DNA of 9,149 nucleotides from Porticoccaceae bacterium (GTDB taxonomy: Bacteria > Pseudomonadota > Gammaproteobacteria > Pseudomonadales > Porticoccaceae). The stretch covers positions 1 to 9,149 of the forward strand of contig JALRJD010000052.1 of NCBI GenBank assembly GCA_023255165.1. The letters run 5' to 3'. Position 1 is the stretch's first letter, and every line of letters starts with the position of its first letter. This document shows, piece by piece, positions 1 to 5,860 of this stretch. Below the pieces are notes generated by a model that made no database searches, had not been told where the DNA came from, and saw only the letters and a list, made by a program, of their open reading frames with translations. The translations under genes and the position numbers were made by a program.

Positions 1-6
1 GTCAAA

Positions 7-918
7 CTAGCCGCGGCCTTTGGTTTTATTTTTCTTTGGCGCGGCATTGCTTTCGATAAATTCAATAATCAATCCGGCGATATCTTTGCCGGTTGCCTTC
101 TCAATGCCTTCAAGTCCCGGTGAGGAGTTAACTTCCATCACCAGCGGCCCGCGGTCAGAGCGCAGCAGATCGACACCACAGACATTCAGGCCCATCGCCT
201 TGGCGGCATTGGCCGCGGTGCGACGTTCCGCCGCGGTCAGCTTGACCAATGTGGCGCTGCCACCGCGGTGAATATTGGAGCGGAACTCACCCTCGGGAGC
301 CTGGCGCTGCATGGCGGCGATAACCTTGCCACCGACGACAAAACAGCGCAGATCGGCGCCGCCGGCTTCAGCGATAAATTCCTGCACCAGAATATTGGAT
401 TTCAAACCCATAAAGGCTTGAATCACGCTCTCGGCGGCTTTTTTGGTTTCCGCCAACACCACGCCAATGCCCTGGGTGCCCTCAAGCAGTTTAATCACGC
501 AGGGTGTGCCGCCCACTTCGCGCAGCAGCCCGTCGATATCGTCCGGGGAGTGAGCAAAAGCGGTGGCCGGGATGCCAATATTTTTCCGCGATAACAGCTG
601 CAGTGAACGCAGCTTGTCCCGCGAGCGTGAGATCGCCACCGACTCATTGACCGAGTAGACATTCATCATCTCAAACTGGCGCACAACGGCGGTCCCATAG
701 AAGGTGACTGATGCGCCAATGCGGGGAATAACCGCGTCGAACTCATGGGGGTCAAACTCTTCGGTTTTATAGTGAATGCTCGGTTTGTCCGAGGTGATAT
801 CCATAAAGCAGTGCAGGTGATCGAGCACTCTGACGCTATGACCGCGCGCTTCGGCGGCTTCAATCAGGCGTTTGGTGGAATAGAGTGATTTTTTTCTCGA
901 TAAAATTGCAATACGCAT
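7..918 (-). CDS. rimK: Ribosomal protein S6--L-glutamate ligase RimK
   Basis: This is a cytoplasmic ATP-grasp ligase that adds glutamate residues to the C-terminus of ribosomal protein S6. The 303-aa length matches E. coli RimK (300 aa), and recognisable blocks run the whole length: N-terminal MRIAILSR, AVIPRIG (62-68), SRDKLRSLQLL (99-109), VIKLLEGTQGIGVVLAE (141-157), the FRSNIHRGG loop (212-220) and VMEVNSSPGLEGIEK (260-274). The expected Mg/ATP residues are present: K143, D250, E262 and N264, equivalent to E. coli D248/E260/N262 with a shift of two. The tail (PKKNKTKGRG) is basic and differs from E. coli. The ATG has only a weak Shine-Dalgarno (CGGG), and a palindrome lies 16 bp upstream. 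The gene is separated from tesB by 211 bp, so it probably has its own promoter. It has no evident tie to the catabolic genes. The stop lies six bases from the window edge. Confidence 0.96.
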   Translation of the reverse strand: MRIAILSRKKSLYSTKRLIEAAEARGHSVRVLDHLHCFMDITSDKPSIHYKTEEFDPHEFDAVIPRIGASVTFYGTAVVRQFEMMNVYSVNESVAISRSRDKLRSLQLLSRKNIGIPATAFAHSPDDIDGLLREVGGTPCVIKLLEGTQGIGVVLAETKKAAESVIQAFMGLKSNILVQEFIAEAGGADLRCFVVGGKVIAAMQRQAPEGEFRSNIHRGGSATLVKLTAAERRTAANAAKAMGLNVCGVDLLRSDRGPLVMEVNSSPGLEGIEKATGKDIAGLIIEFIESNAAPKKNKTKGRG

Positions 919-934
919 AGGGATACCCGTTGTT

Positions 935-956
935 GTTTTGTTGTTAATAACAAAAC
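935..956. repeat. 22-bp palindrome upstream of rimK
   Basis: The arms GTTTTGTT (935-942) and AACAAAAC (949-956) are perfect inverted repeats. The TTAA centre extends the symmetry, leaving only one mismatched pair in 22 bp. It ends 16 bp before the rimK start codon, so it could be an operator or a hairpin in the rimK leader. There is no T-run on either side of the kind a terminator needs. Which protein, if any, binds it cannot be read from the sequence. The surrounding gap (919-1129) shows no gene. It contains another small dyad, CCTGA-A-TCAGG (1065-1075). Confidence 0.6.
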
Positions 957-1129
957 AGTCATAGCATGTAGATTGAGTTGGTTCGGAGTTTAACAGAATA
1001 AGTGAATAACGCTGGAAGCTGACACTGAATGCGCAACCGCCATTGTTTGACGGCGCGCAGTGTACCTGAATCAGGCTGGATGAAAAGCGTTAATTCTGTT
1101 CTGTTTAGTACTATTAACGACTAAGAATA

Positions 1130-2020
1130 TTAGTTCTTATGCAGTCGAATCAGACCTTCCTGAATAGTGCTGGCAACCAGCCGGCCATCGCGGGAATAGA
1201 ATGAACCACGACTAAGCCCCCGACTGTGGCTGCTGCGCGGGCTGTCCATGCTGTAGAGCAGCCATTCGTCGGCTCTGAAACTGTCGTGAAACCAGATACA
1301 GTGGTCCAGCGACGCGGGTTGAAATTTAGGGTTGGTGAAGCTGATAGCATGGGGCAGTATCGAGGTGCCCATCAAATTAAAATCTGACGCATAGGCAAGA
1401 ATGGCACTGTGCAGTGAGGCATCTTCGGCTACGCCAAGTTCATCAAGCGAACCAGCCGCTTTAATCCAGATCATCTGTTTTGCCGGTCGCGCCACCGGAT
1501 TAACGAAATCAATCGGTTCAACTGAGCGCATCTCGATGGGGCGCAGTGAAGGGCGTTCCCGCTGCGATTTTCCCGCGGCTTTTTCACTCATCACCTGACG
1601 CAGTTTTTCCCAGCGCACGCTGTCATCTTCCAGTCCTTCAGGGCCAGGGCAGTCGGGCATATCAAACTGATGTGACAGCCCTGACTCCATCACCTGAAAC
1701 GAGAGCTCGGTATTAAAGATCGCCTTGCCGCGCTGCGAGGCGACCACTCGCCGAGTGGTAAAAGAGTTGCCATCGCGAATGGCGTCCACCTCAAACAGAA
1801 TCGGCACCGATGGATCGCCCGGACGCAGAAAATAGGCGTGCTGGGAGTGAACCATGCGATCGCTGCTGACAGTGTCCTGGGCCGCGCGCATGGCCTGAGC
1901 AAATACCTGCCCGCCAAACACCCGCACATTGGTGGTTTCAGGTGTCTGGCCACGGTAGATATTGGTGTCAATCTTTTCCAGATTGAGAAGATCGATTAAC
2001 TCCTTTAATGCTTCGCTCAT
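1130..2020 (-). CDS. tesB: Acyl-CoA thioesterase II (TesB)
   Basis: This is a double-hotdog thioesterase hydrolysing acyl-CoA to free acid and CoA, probably acting on medium/long-chain or stalled beta-oxidation intermediates. At 296 aa it is close to the family size (E. coli TesB is about 286). Family blocks seen are VFGGQVFAQAM (34-44), HSQHAYFLRPGD (58-69), FTTRRVVASQRGKAIF (87-102), SDFNLMGT (212-219), LDHCIWFH (238-245), DEWLLYSMDSPRSS (251-264) and VASTIQEGLIR (282-292). The catalytic triad positions correspond to D213, S237 and Q287; E. coli has D204, T228 and Q278 with identical spacing, so the Thr is a conservative Ser here. A Shine-Dalgarno AAGGAA (complement of 2029-2034) precedes the ATG. 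The gene starts 32 bp after the CurA-like reductase stop, so the two are likely cotranscribed. A weak dyad (CGTTAAT 1088-1094 with ATTAACG 1113-1119) lies downstream and is unconvincing as a terminator. Confidence 0.95.
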   Translation of the reverse strand: MSEALKELIDLLNLEKIDTNIYRGQTPETTNVRVFGGQVFAQAMRAAQDTVSSDRMVHSQHAYFLRPGDPSVPILFEVDAIRDGNSFTTRRVVASQRGKAIFNTELSFQVMESGLSHQFDMPDCPGPEGLEDDSVRWEKLRQVMSEKAAGKSQRERPSLRPIEMRSVEPIDFVNPVARPAKQMIWIKAAGSLDELGVAEDASLHSAILAYASDFNLMGTSILPHAISFTNPKFQPASLDHCIWFHDSFRADEWLLYSMDSPRSSHSRGLSRGSFYSRDGRLVASTIQEGLIRLHKN

Positions 2021-2052
2021 CGAGAGTGTTCCTTGCTTGTGATCAGATTGTG

Positions 2053-3078
2053 TTAGTGGTCGGCAACATTGACCACCAGTTTACCAAAATTCTTGCCGCT
2101 AAAGAGCCAGCTAAAATATTCCGGCGCTTTTTCCAGACCATCGACAATGGTTTCCTGATATTTCAGTTCACCATTGACCACCCAGTCGGTCAGCGCCTGA
2201 TTGGCCTCGGCAAATTCGCTGTAGTAATCAAACACCAAAAAGAATTTATGCGCTGGCGGTGTTTCCAGTTCGCCAAAGATATGGAACGGCGTGCGCACCT
2301 GGGTAATATCCTTTGAATTGTAGTTGGCAATATAGCCACAGATCGGCACCCGCGCGCCGGGATTAAGCTGTTTCGCCACTGCTTCACTGACCATACCACC
2401 CACTGACTCAAAATAGATATCAATGCCATTGGGGCAGGCCGCTGCCAGTGCGGCATCGAGATCGGCGGATTTGTAATCGATGCACTCATCAAAGCCCAAC
2501 TCATCTTTGACATAGGTGCATTTCTTCGCGCCGCCGGCCACGCCAACAACTCGCAAGCCGAGTTTTTTGCCGATCTGACCTACCACCGACCCAACAGCGC
2601 CGGATGCAGCAGAGACCACTAGCGTTTCACCGGCAGTAGGTTTGCCTTCGCGCTGCAAACCAAAGTAGGCGGTGCGCCCGGGCATACCGCAGACGCCCAG
2701 ATAAGTAGAAAGCGGCACTTTGGCGGCATCCACTTTATAGGTCATCGGGTCTTTGTCATTGCTGACAAAATATTCCTGCCAACCGGAGCGGCAGCAGACA
2801 TGGTCGCCCACCGCGTAGAGCGGGGAGTTGGATTCCACCACCACGCCTGCGGTTTCGGCGGTCATCACTTCACCAATCGCCACCGGGTCGGCGTAGGATT
2901 TAACATCGCTCATGCGACCGCGCATGTAAGGGTCGAGGGAGAGGTAGAGCGTTTTGATTAGAATCTGGCCCGCTTCGAGAGGCTCAGTTGTGGTGGTTTC
3001 CAGTCTGAAATTGTCCGCAGTGGGTTCGCCCACCGGGCGGCTGGCCAGAACGATGCGTTTGTTTTGATATTGGCTCAT
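2053..3078 (-). CDS. Zinc-free NADPH-dependent oxidoreductase, CurA/PTGR-like MDR family
   Basis: This is a medium-chain reductase of the leukotriene-B4-dehydrogenase/curcumin-reductase type, which reduces the C=C bond of alpha,beta-unsaturated ketones or aldehydes with NADPH. It is 341 aa from the start chosen here. Diagnostic blocks are LASRPVGEPTADNFRLE (11-27, as in E. coli CurA), LSLDPYMRGRMSD (47-58), GMPGRTAYFGL (131-141), the nucleotide-binding loop SAASGAVGSVVGQIGK (156-171), VVGVAGGAKK (177-186) and the C-terminal GLEKAPE...GKNFGKLVV. No zinc-binding cysteine set is seen. A longer reading frame reaches 3255, but its extra 59 residues match nothing in the family and overlap the repeat-rich intergenic DNA. 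The ATG at 3078 has GAGAGG 7 bp upstream. It is divergent from the ACAD genes and leads into tesB. The physiological substrate is unknown; it may act on an enone formed in the nearby pathway. Confidence 0.92.
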   Translation of the reverse strand: MSQYQNKRIVLASRPVGEPTADNFRLETTTTEPLEAGQILIKTLYLSLDPYMRGRMSDVKSYADPVAIGEVMTAETAGVVVESNSPLYAVGDHVCCRSGWQEYFVSNDKDPMTYKVDAAKVPLSTYLGVCGMPGRTAYFGLQREGKPTAGETLVVSAASGAVGSVVGQIGKKLGLRVVGVAGGAKKCTYVKDELGFDECIDYKSADLDAALAAACPNGIDIYFESVGGMVSEAVAKQLNPGARVPICGYIANYNSKDITQVRTPFHIFGELETPPAHKFFLVFDYYSEFAEANQALTDWVVNGELKYQETIVDGLEKAPEYFSWLFSGKNFGKLVVNVADH

Positions 3079-3085
3079 GGTTTTG

Positions 3086-3091
3086 CCTCTC
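3086..3091 (-). promoter_or_regulatory. Ribosome binding site fixing the reductase start
   Basis: On the minus strand this reads GAGAGG, seven bases before the ATG at 3078. It supports the 341-aa product over the 400-aa in-frame extension beginning at 3255, whose N-terminus has no family similarity. Confidence 0.7.
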
Positions 3092-3228
3092 TTTGCTTTT
3101 TTTATTGGGGGATTATTGGCGATTGTTGGGGCGCTGTTATCATATTTAGCGCGGCCGAAATACTTGAAAGTCACAATAACATACTGTAAGTTCAATTTCT
3201 TCAAAATGACAGTCGTAATACAGAATTT

Positions 3229-3240
3229 GAGCGCGCGCTC
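3229..3240. repeat. 12-bp perfect palindrome GAGCGCGCGCTC
   Basis: This is a perfect self-complementary 12-mer at the left edge of the 11-bp repeat array, overlapping its first unit. Shorter palindromes AGCGCGCT (3255-3262) and AGCGCT (3266-3271) recur inside the array. Together these look like several binding half-sites for a dimeric regulator, which is inference only. Confidence 0.6.
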
Positions 3241-3282
3241 TAAGCGCCCTTTCAAGCGCGCTCTAAGCGCTCTCTAAGCGCC
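3238..3282. repeat. Four-unit ~11-bp tandem repeat (CTCTAAGCGC)
   Basis: The units are CTCTAAGCGCC (3238-3248), CTTTCAAGCGCG (3249-3260), CTCTAAGCGCT (3261-3271) and CTCTAAGCGCC (3272-3282). The core AAGCGC begins at 3242, 3254, 3265 and 3276, and a related GAGCGC begins at 3229. Spacing is therefore 11-13 bp, close to one helical turn. It ends 48 bp before the ACAD-A start codon. It has no CRISPR-like spacers and codes for nothing recognisable. It could be a phased operator array or a slippage product. Confidence 0.8.
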
Positions 3283-3318
3283 ATGGGATTGGCTGTTTTA
3301 TCGATTGAGTTTTAACTT

Positions 3319-3324
3319 AAGGAG
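3319..3324 (+). promoter_or_regulatory. Ribosome binding site for a GTG start
   Basis: AAGGAG lies six bases before the GTG at 3331. An in-frame TAA at 3313-3315 excludes any further-upstream start, so the ACAD-A gene begins with GTG. Confidence 0.85.
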
Positions 3325-3330
3325 ACCAAC

Positions 3331-4509
3331 GTGAGTGATCTTAACGCCTTCAGGCAAGAAACCCGTGATTGGCTGGAGCAGAATTGTCCGCCATCAATGC
3401 GCACGCCGGCAAATAATGCCGAAGACGCTTGCTGGGGTGGCCGCAACTGGGTCTTTAAAAGCGAAGAGCAAAAACAGTGGCTGGAGCGCATGGCCGCCAA
3501 AGGCTGGACCGCACCAACCTGGCCGACGGAGTATGGCGGTGGCGGGCTGGACAAGGCCGAGGCAAAAATTCTCAAAGAGGAACTAGCGCGGATCAAAGCG
3601 CGCTCACCTCTGGACAGCTTTGGCATCTGGATGATTGGGCCCGCGCTGCTGCAGTTTGGTTCTGAAGAACTGAAGCAGCAGCATCTGCCACCGATTGTGC
3701 GCGGCGAGATTCGCTGGTGCCAGGGCTACAGTGAGCCGGGCGCCGGTTCCGATCTGGCTGGCCTGCAGTGCAAAGGCGAAGATATGGGCGACCACTTTAT
3801 CGCCAATGGCCAGAAGGTCTGGACCTCTTACGGCGATAAAGCCGACTGGATGTTCTGTCTGTTGCGCACCGATCCGGACGCGAAAAAGCAAATGGGTATC
3901 AGCCTGGTGCTGTTTGATATGACAACCCCCGGCGTGACGCCCAAGCCAATCAAATTGATTTCCGGCAGCTCGCCGTTCTGTGAAACCTTCCTCGACAATG
4001 TGCGGGTTGAAAAAAATCAGGTGGTCGGTGAAGTCAATCAGGGCTGGACCATCGCCAAATATCTGTTGACCCACGAACGTGAAATGATCGGCGGCTTTGG
4101 TTTGACTGGCGCTGGATCCGAAACCCTGGGCCAGATCGCCGCCAAGACTGTCGGTGTCGAGAATGGCCGTATCAACAGTCCATTGTTGCGCGCCGATGTC
4201 TTGAAGTGGGAGATCGACGCCGCTTCGTTTGCGCTGACTGCGGAGCGCGTGACCGACGAAGTGAAATCCGGGCAGGGTGTGGGTGCAACTTCGGCGATGC
4301 TGAAATATTACGGCACCGAGTTAAACAAGCGCCGCTTTGAACTGATGATGAAGATTCACGGTAGTGACGCCATGATTTGGGATGGCGCCGATTCCAATGG
4401 CGGTTGGGTGCCGCGCAGCTGGCTGCGCACCAAGGGCAACTCGATTGAAGGCGGAACGTCGGAAGTTCAGTTGAATATTATCGCGAAAAATATCCTCGGG
4501 TTGGGCTGA
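3331..4509 (+). CDS. Acyl-CoA dehydrogenase, putative catalytic subunit of a heteromeric pair (ACAD-A)
   Basis: This is a flavin-dependent alpha,beta-dehydrogenation enzyme, 392 aa, in the usual 380-400 aa range. Visible blocks are an N-terminal helical domain with GWTAPTWPTEYGGGGL (58-73), the substrate/flavin strand GYSEPGAGSDLAGLQ (132-146), NGQKVWTSYGDKADW (159-173), FLDNVRVEKNQVVGE (220-234) and the C-terminal GGTSEVQLNIIAKNILGLG (374-392). The residue aligned with MCAD Glu376 is a glycine (IEGGT). THERE around E249 matches the position of the alternative catalytic glutamate of isovaleryl-CoA dehydrogenase and FadE26-type subunits. The usual R-x-x-FG...FQ flavin-binding segment is missing; that region reads GRINSPLLRADVLKWEI (279-295). 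ACAD-B keeps it, so the two probably assemble together. GTG start with strong Shine-Dalgarno. Acting as a homo-oligomer is possible but less likely. The substrate is unknown; FadE26/27-like pairs suggest a bulky acyl-CoA. Confidence 0.9.
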   Translation: MSDLNAFRQETRDWLEQNCPPSMRTPANNAEDACWGGRNWVFKSEEQKQWLERMAAKGWTAPTWPTEYGGGGLDKAEAKILKEELARIKARSPLDSFGIWMIGPALLQFGSEELKQQHLPPIVRGEIRWCQGYSEPGAGSDLAGLQCKGEDMGDHFIANGQKVWTSYGDKADWMFCLLRTDPDAKKQMGISLVLFDMTTPGVTPKPIKLISGSSPFCETFLDNVRVEKNQVVGEVNQGWTIAKYLLTHEREMIGGFGLTGAGSETLGQIAAKTVGVENGRINSPLLRADVLKWEIDAASFALTAERVTDEVKSGQGVGATSAMLKYYGTELNKRRFELMMKIHGSDAMIWDGADSNGGWVPRSWLRTKGNSIEGGTSEVQLNIIAKNILGLG

Positions 4510-4521
4510 TTAACTTTAACC

Positions 4522-4581
4522 CTAGCCACTTCAACTCGAGTCACTTTAATTCGAGCCACTTTAATTCGAGCCACTGTAAAA
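4522..4581 (+). repeat. 15-bp tandem repeat, four units, between the two ACAD genes
   Basis: The units are CTAGCCACTTCAACT (4522-4536), CGAGTCACTTTAATT (4537-4551), CGAGCCACTTTAATT (4552-4566) and CGAGCCACTGTAAAA (4567-4581). A degenerate fifth unit (4507-4521, 9 of 15 matches) starts at the ACAD-A stop codon. The array fills nearly the whole 82-bp gap and runs into the AAAAGGA ribosome binding site (4578-4584) of ACAD-B. No hairpin or T-run marks it as a terminator. It looks like a minisatellite born by slippage. Copy-number change would alter the spacing between cotranscribed genes without changing either protein. Confidence 0.88.
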
Positions 4582-4591
4582 GGAATCGATC

Positions 4592-5731
4592 ATGGCATTG
4601 GTAATAAACGAAGAGCAGCAGATGCTCAAAGATTCAGCTCAGGGTTTTCTCGCTGAGTTTGCGCCGGTTTCCGAACTGCGCAAGTTGCGCGACGAAGGCA
4701 GTGAGACAGGTTATAACCCCGATCTCTGGCGACAGATGGTGGAGATGGGATGGGCTGCCATCCTGGTCCCGGAAGCCTACGGTGGTCTGGAGTTTGGTCA
4801 TGTTGGCATGGGCCAGATTGTCGAGCAGAGCGGTCGCACATTGACCGCGTCGCCGCTGTTTTCAACCGCCATTATGGGCGTCAGCCTGATCAATCTGGCT
4901 GCCAGCGAAGAGCAAAAAGCCCAACTGTTGAGTGCCATTGCGGCTGGTGAGCTAACCACGACCCTGGCGGTGGATGAAAAGATCCATCACGGGCCGACGC
5001 AGATCAGCATGAGTGCGGCCAGGCAGGGCGATCACTATCTGCTCAATGGCGAAAAGCGCGCGGTGGTCGATGGTCACAGTGCGGACAAATTAATTGTTGC
5101 CGTACGCAGCTCAGGTGAAGCTGGTCAGCAGTCAGGCATCAGCCTGTTTCTGGTCGATCGCAATGCCGCGGGTGTAACGGTTGAACGCACCGAAATGGTG
5201 GATAGCCGCAATTCGGCGATTGTACGGTTTGCCGATGTCCGTGTTAGCGCAGCTGATATGCTCGGCGCTGAAGGTGAAGGGTTTGCTCCGCTGTCAGCGG
5301 CGCTGGATATTGGCAATGTCTACCTGGCCGCCGAGATGCTGGGTATTGCCCAGGAGAGTTTTGAGCGCACCCTGCAGTATTTAAAAGAGCGCAAGCAGTT
5401 TGGTGTCTTGATTGGCTCGTTTCAGGCGCTGCAACATCGCGCTGCCCACTGGTGGAGTGAAGTGGAACTGTGCAAGTCGGTAGTGCTCAAGGCGCTACAG
5501 TCTCTCGATGAAGGCGATGCCAAAAGCCCGCTGTTGGCCAGCATTGCCAAAGCCAAACTCTGCGAAGTGTCTGAACTGGCGACCAATGAGGCGATTCAGA
5601 TGCATGGCGGCATTGGCATGACCGATGAGTATGAAATCGGTTTCTTTATCAAACGCGCCAGACCGGCGGCAATGCTCTACGGTGACTACAACTACCATGG
5701 CGACCGTTACGCGCAACTCTGCGGTTACTGA
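4592..5731 (+). CDS. Acyl-CoA dehydrogenase family protein, putative partner subunit (ACAD-B)
   Basis: This is a 379-aa ACAD-fold protein directly after ACAD-A. Its start is fixed by AAAAGGA seven bases upstream of the ATG. N-terminal GWAAILVPEAYGGLEFGHVG (53-72) and C-terminal IQMHGGIGMTDEYEIG (335-350) are typical, and ERKQFGVLIGSFQALQHRAA (266-285) is the standard flavin/dimer-contact segment that ACAD-A lacks. The T-E-P-G-A-G-S-D strand is lost: the region reads TLAVDEKIHHGPTQ (123-136). There is no Glu at the helix-G position (ALDIGNVYL, 237-245), and the end reads LYGDYNYHGDRYA (362-374) with Asp where MCAD has Glu376. This pattern resembles the degenerate partner chains of heteromeric FadE pairs, which share one flavin site per alpha-beta interface. 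It probably stabilises the complex and completes the flavin site rather than acting alone. A hairpin terminator follows the stop. Confidence 0.88.
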   Translation: MALVINEEQQMLKDSAQGFLAEFAPVSELRKLRDEGSETGYNPDLWRQMVEMGWAAILVPEAYGGLEFGHVGMGQIVEQSGRTLTASPLFSTAIMGVSLINLAASEEQKAQLLSAIAAGELTTTLAVDEKIHHGPTQISMSAARQGDHYLLNGEKRAVVDGHSADKLIVAVRSSGEAGQQSGISLFLVDRNAAGVTVERTEMVDSRNSAIVRFADVRVSAADMLGAEGEGFAPLSAALDIGNVYLAAEMLGIAQESFERTLQYLKERKQFGVLIGSFQALQHRAAHWWSEVELCKSVVLKALQSLDEGDAKSPLLASIAKAKLCEVSELATNEAIQMHGGIGMTDEYEIGFFIKRARPAAMLYGDYNYHGDRYAQLCGY

Positions 5732-5749
5732 GTCACACGGGCGGGCAAT

Positions 5750-5780
5750 ACGGGGTGGTCAGAAATGGTGCCCCGTTTTT
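5750..5780 (+). terminator. Probable Rho-independent terminator after ACAD-B
   Basis: ACGGGG (5750-5755) pairs with CCCCGT (5771-5776), extended by two possible G-T pairs. The loop is about 11-15 nt and a T-run extends to 5780. The stem is short but GC-rich. It would end the ACAD-A/B transcript or attenuate read-through into ACAD-C. The following 80 bp contains two TTAGAAT copies (5794-5800, 5811-5817) but no clear -35/-10 pair. Confidence 0.6.
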
Positions 5781-5860
5781 GTTTGAGGCTGTATTAGAAT
5801 GCGGTCAGATTTAGAATTATCGACATAATCATCATCCATAAAATAACAAGGATAAACACA

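Larger units (their letters stand above)
3079..3330. promoter_or_regulatory. Divergent intergenic control region
   Basis: These 252 bp separate the leftward reductase-tesB arm from the rightward ACAD arm, so they must contain at least one promoter for each. For the leftward arm, TATGAT (complement of 3139-3144) is a passable -10, but no good -35 sits 16-19 bp away. No convincing sigma-70 pair was found for the rightward arm. The dominant structure is the 11-bp repeat array (3238-3282) and its flanking palindrome. A short plus-strand frame (3077-3277) has a hydrophobic start but no ribosome binding site and is not called. Confidence 0.6.

Noticed and set aside
1088..1119. Possible tesB terminator hairpin (CGTTAAT...ATTAACG)
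   Set aside because: The stem is AT-rich, the loop is 18 nt and only a short T-run follows on the minus strand, too weak to call.
3079..3255. N-terminal extension of the CurA-like reductase to 400 aa
   Set aside because: The extra 59 residues do not resemble the family, whose members begin near the MSQYQNKR segment. A good Shine-Dalgarno precedes the ATG at 3078.
3077..3277. Plus-strand 66-aa frame with a hydrophobic N-terminus resembling a single-pass membrane peptide
   Set aside because: It has no ribosome binding site, overlaps the opposite-strand start of the reductase, and its C-terminal part is translated from the tandem repeats. The hydrophobic look follows from the T-rich promoter DNA.
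4522..4581. Short CRISPR-like array
   Set aside because: The 15-bp units are directly contiguous with no spacers, and there are no cas genes. It is a simple tandem repeat.
4592..5731. ACAD-B as a decaying pseudogene because key motifs are missing
   Set aside because: The frame is intact, with a good ribosome binding site, normal length and retained flavin-contact segment. The losses are complementary to ACAD-A, as in known heteromeric pairs.
5794..5817. Two TTAGAAT copies as -10 elements for ACAD-C
   Set aside because: Neither has an acceptable -35 at 16-18 bp, so a promoter cannot be asserted from sequence alone.
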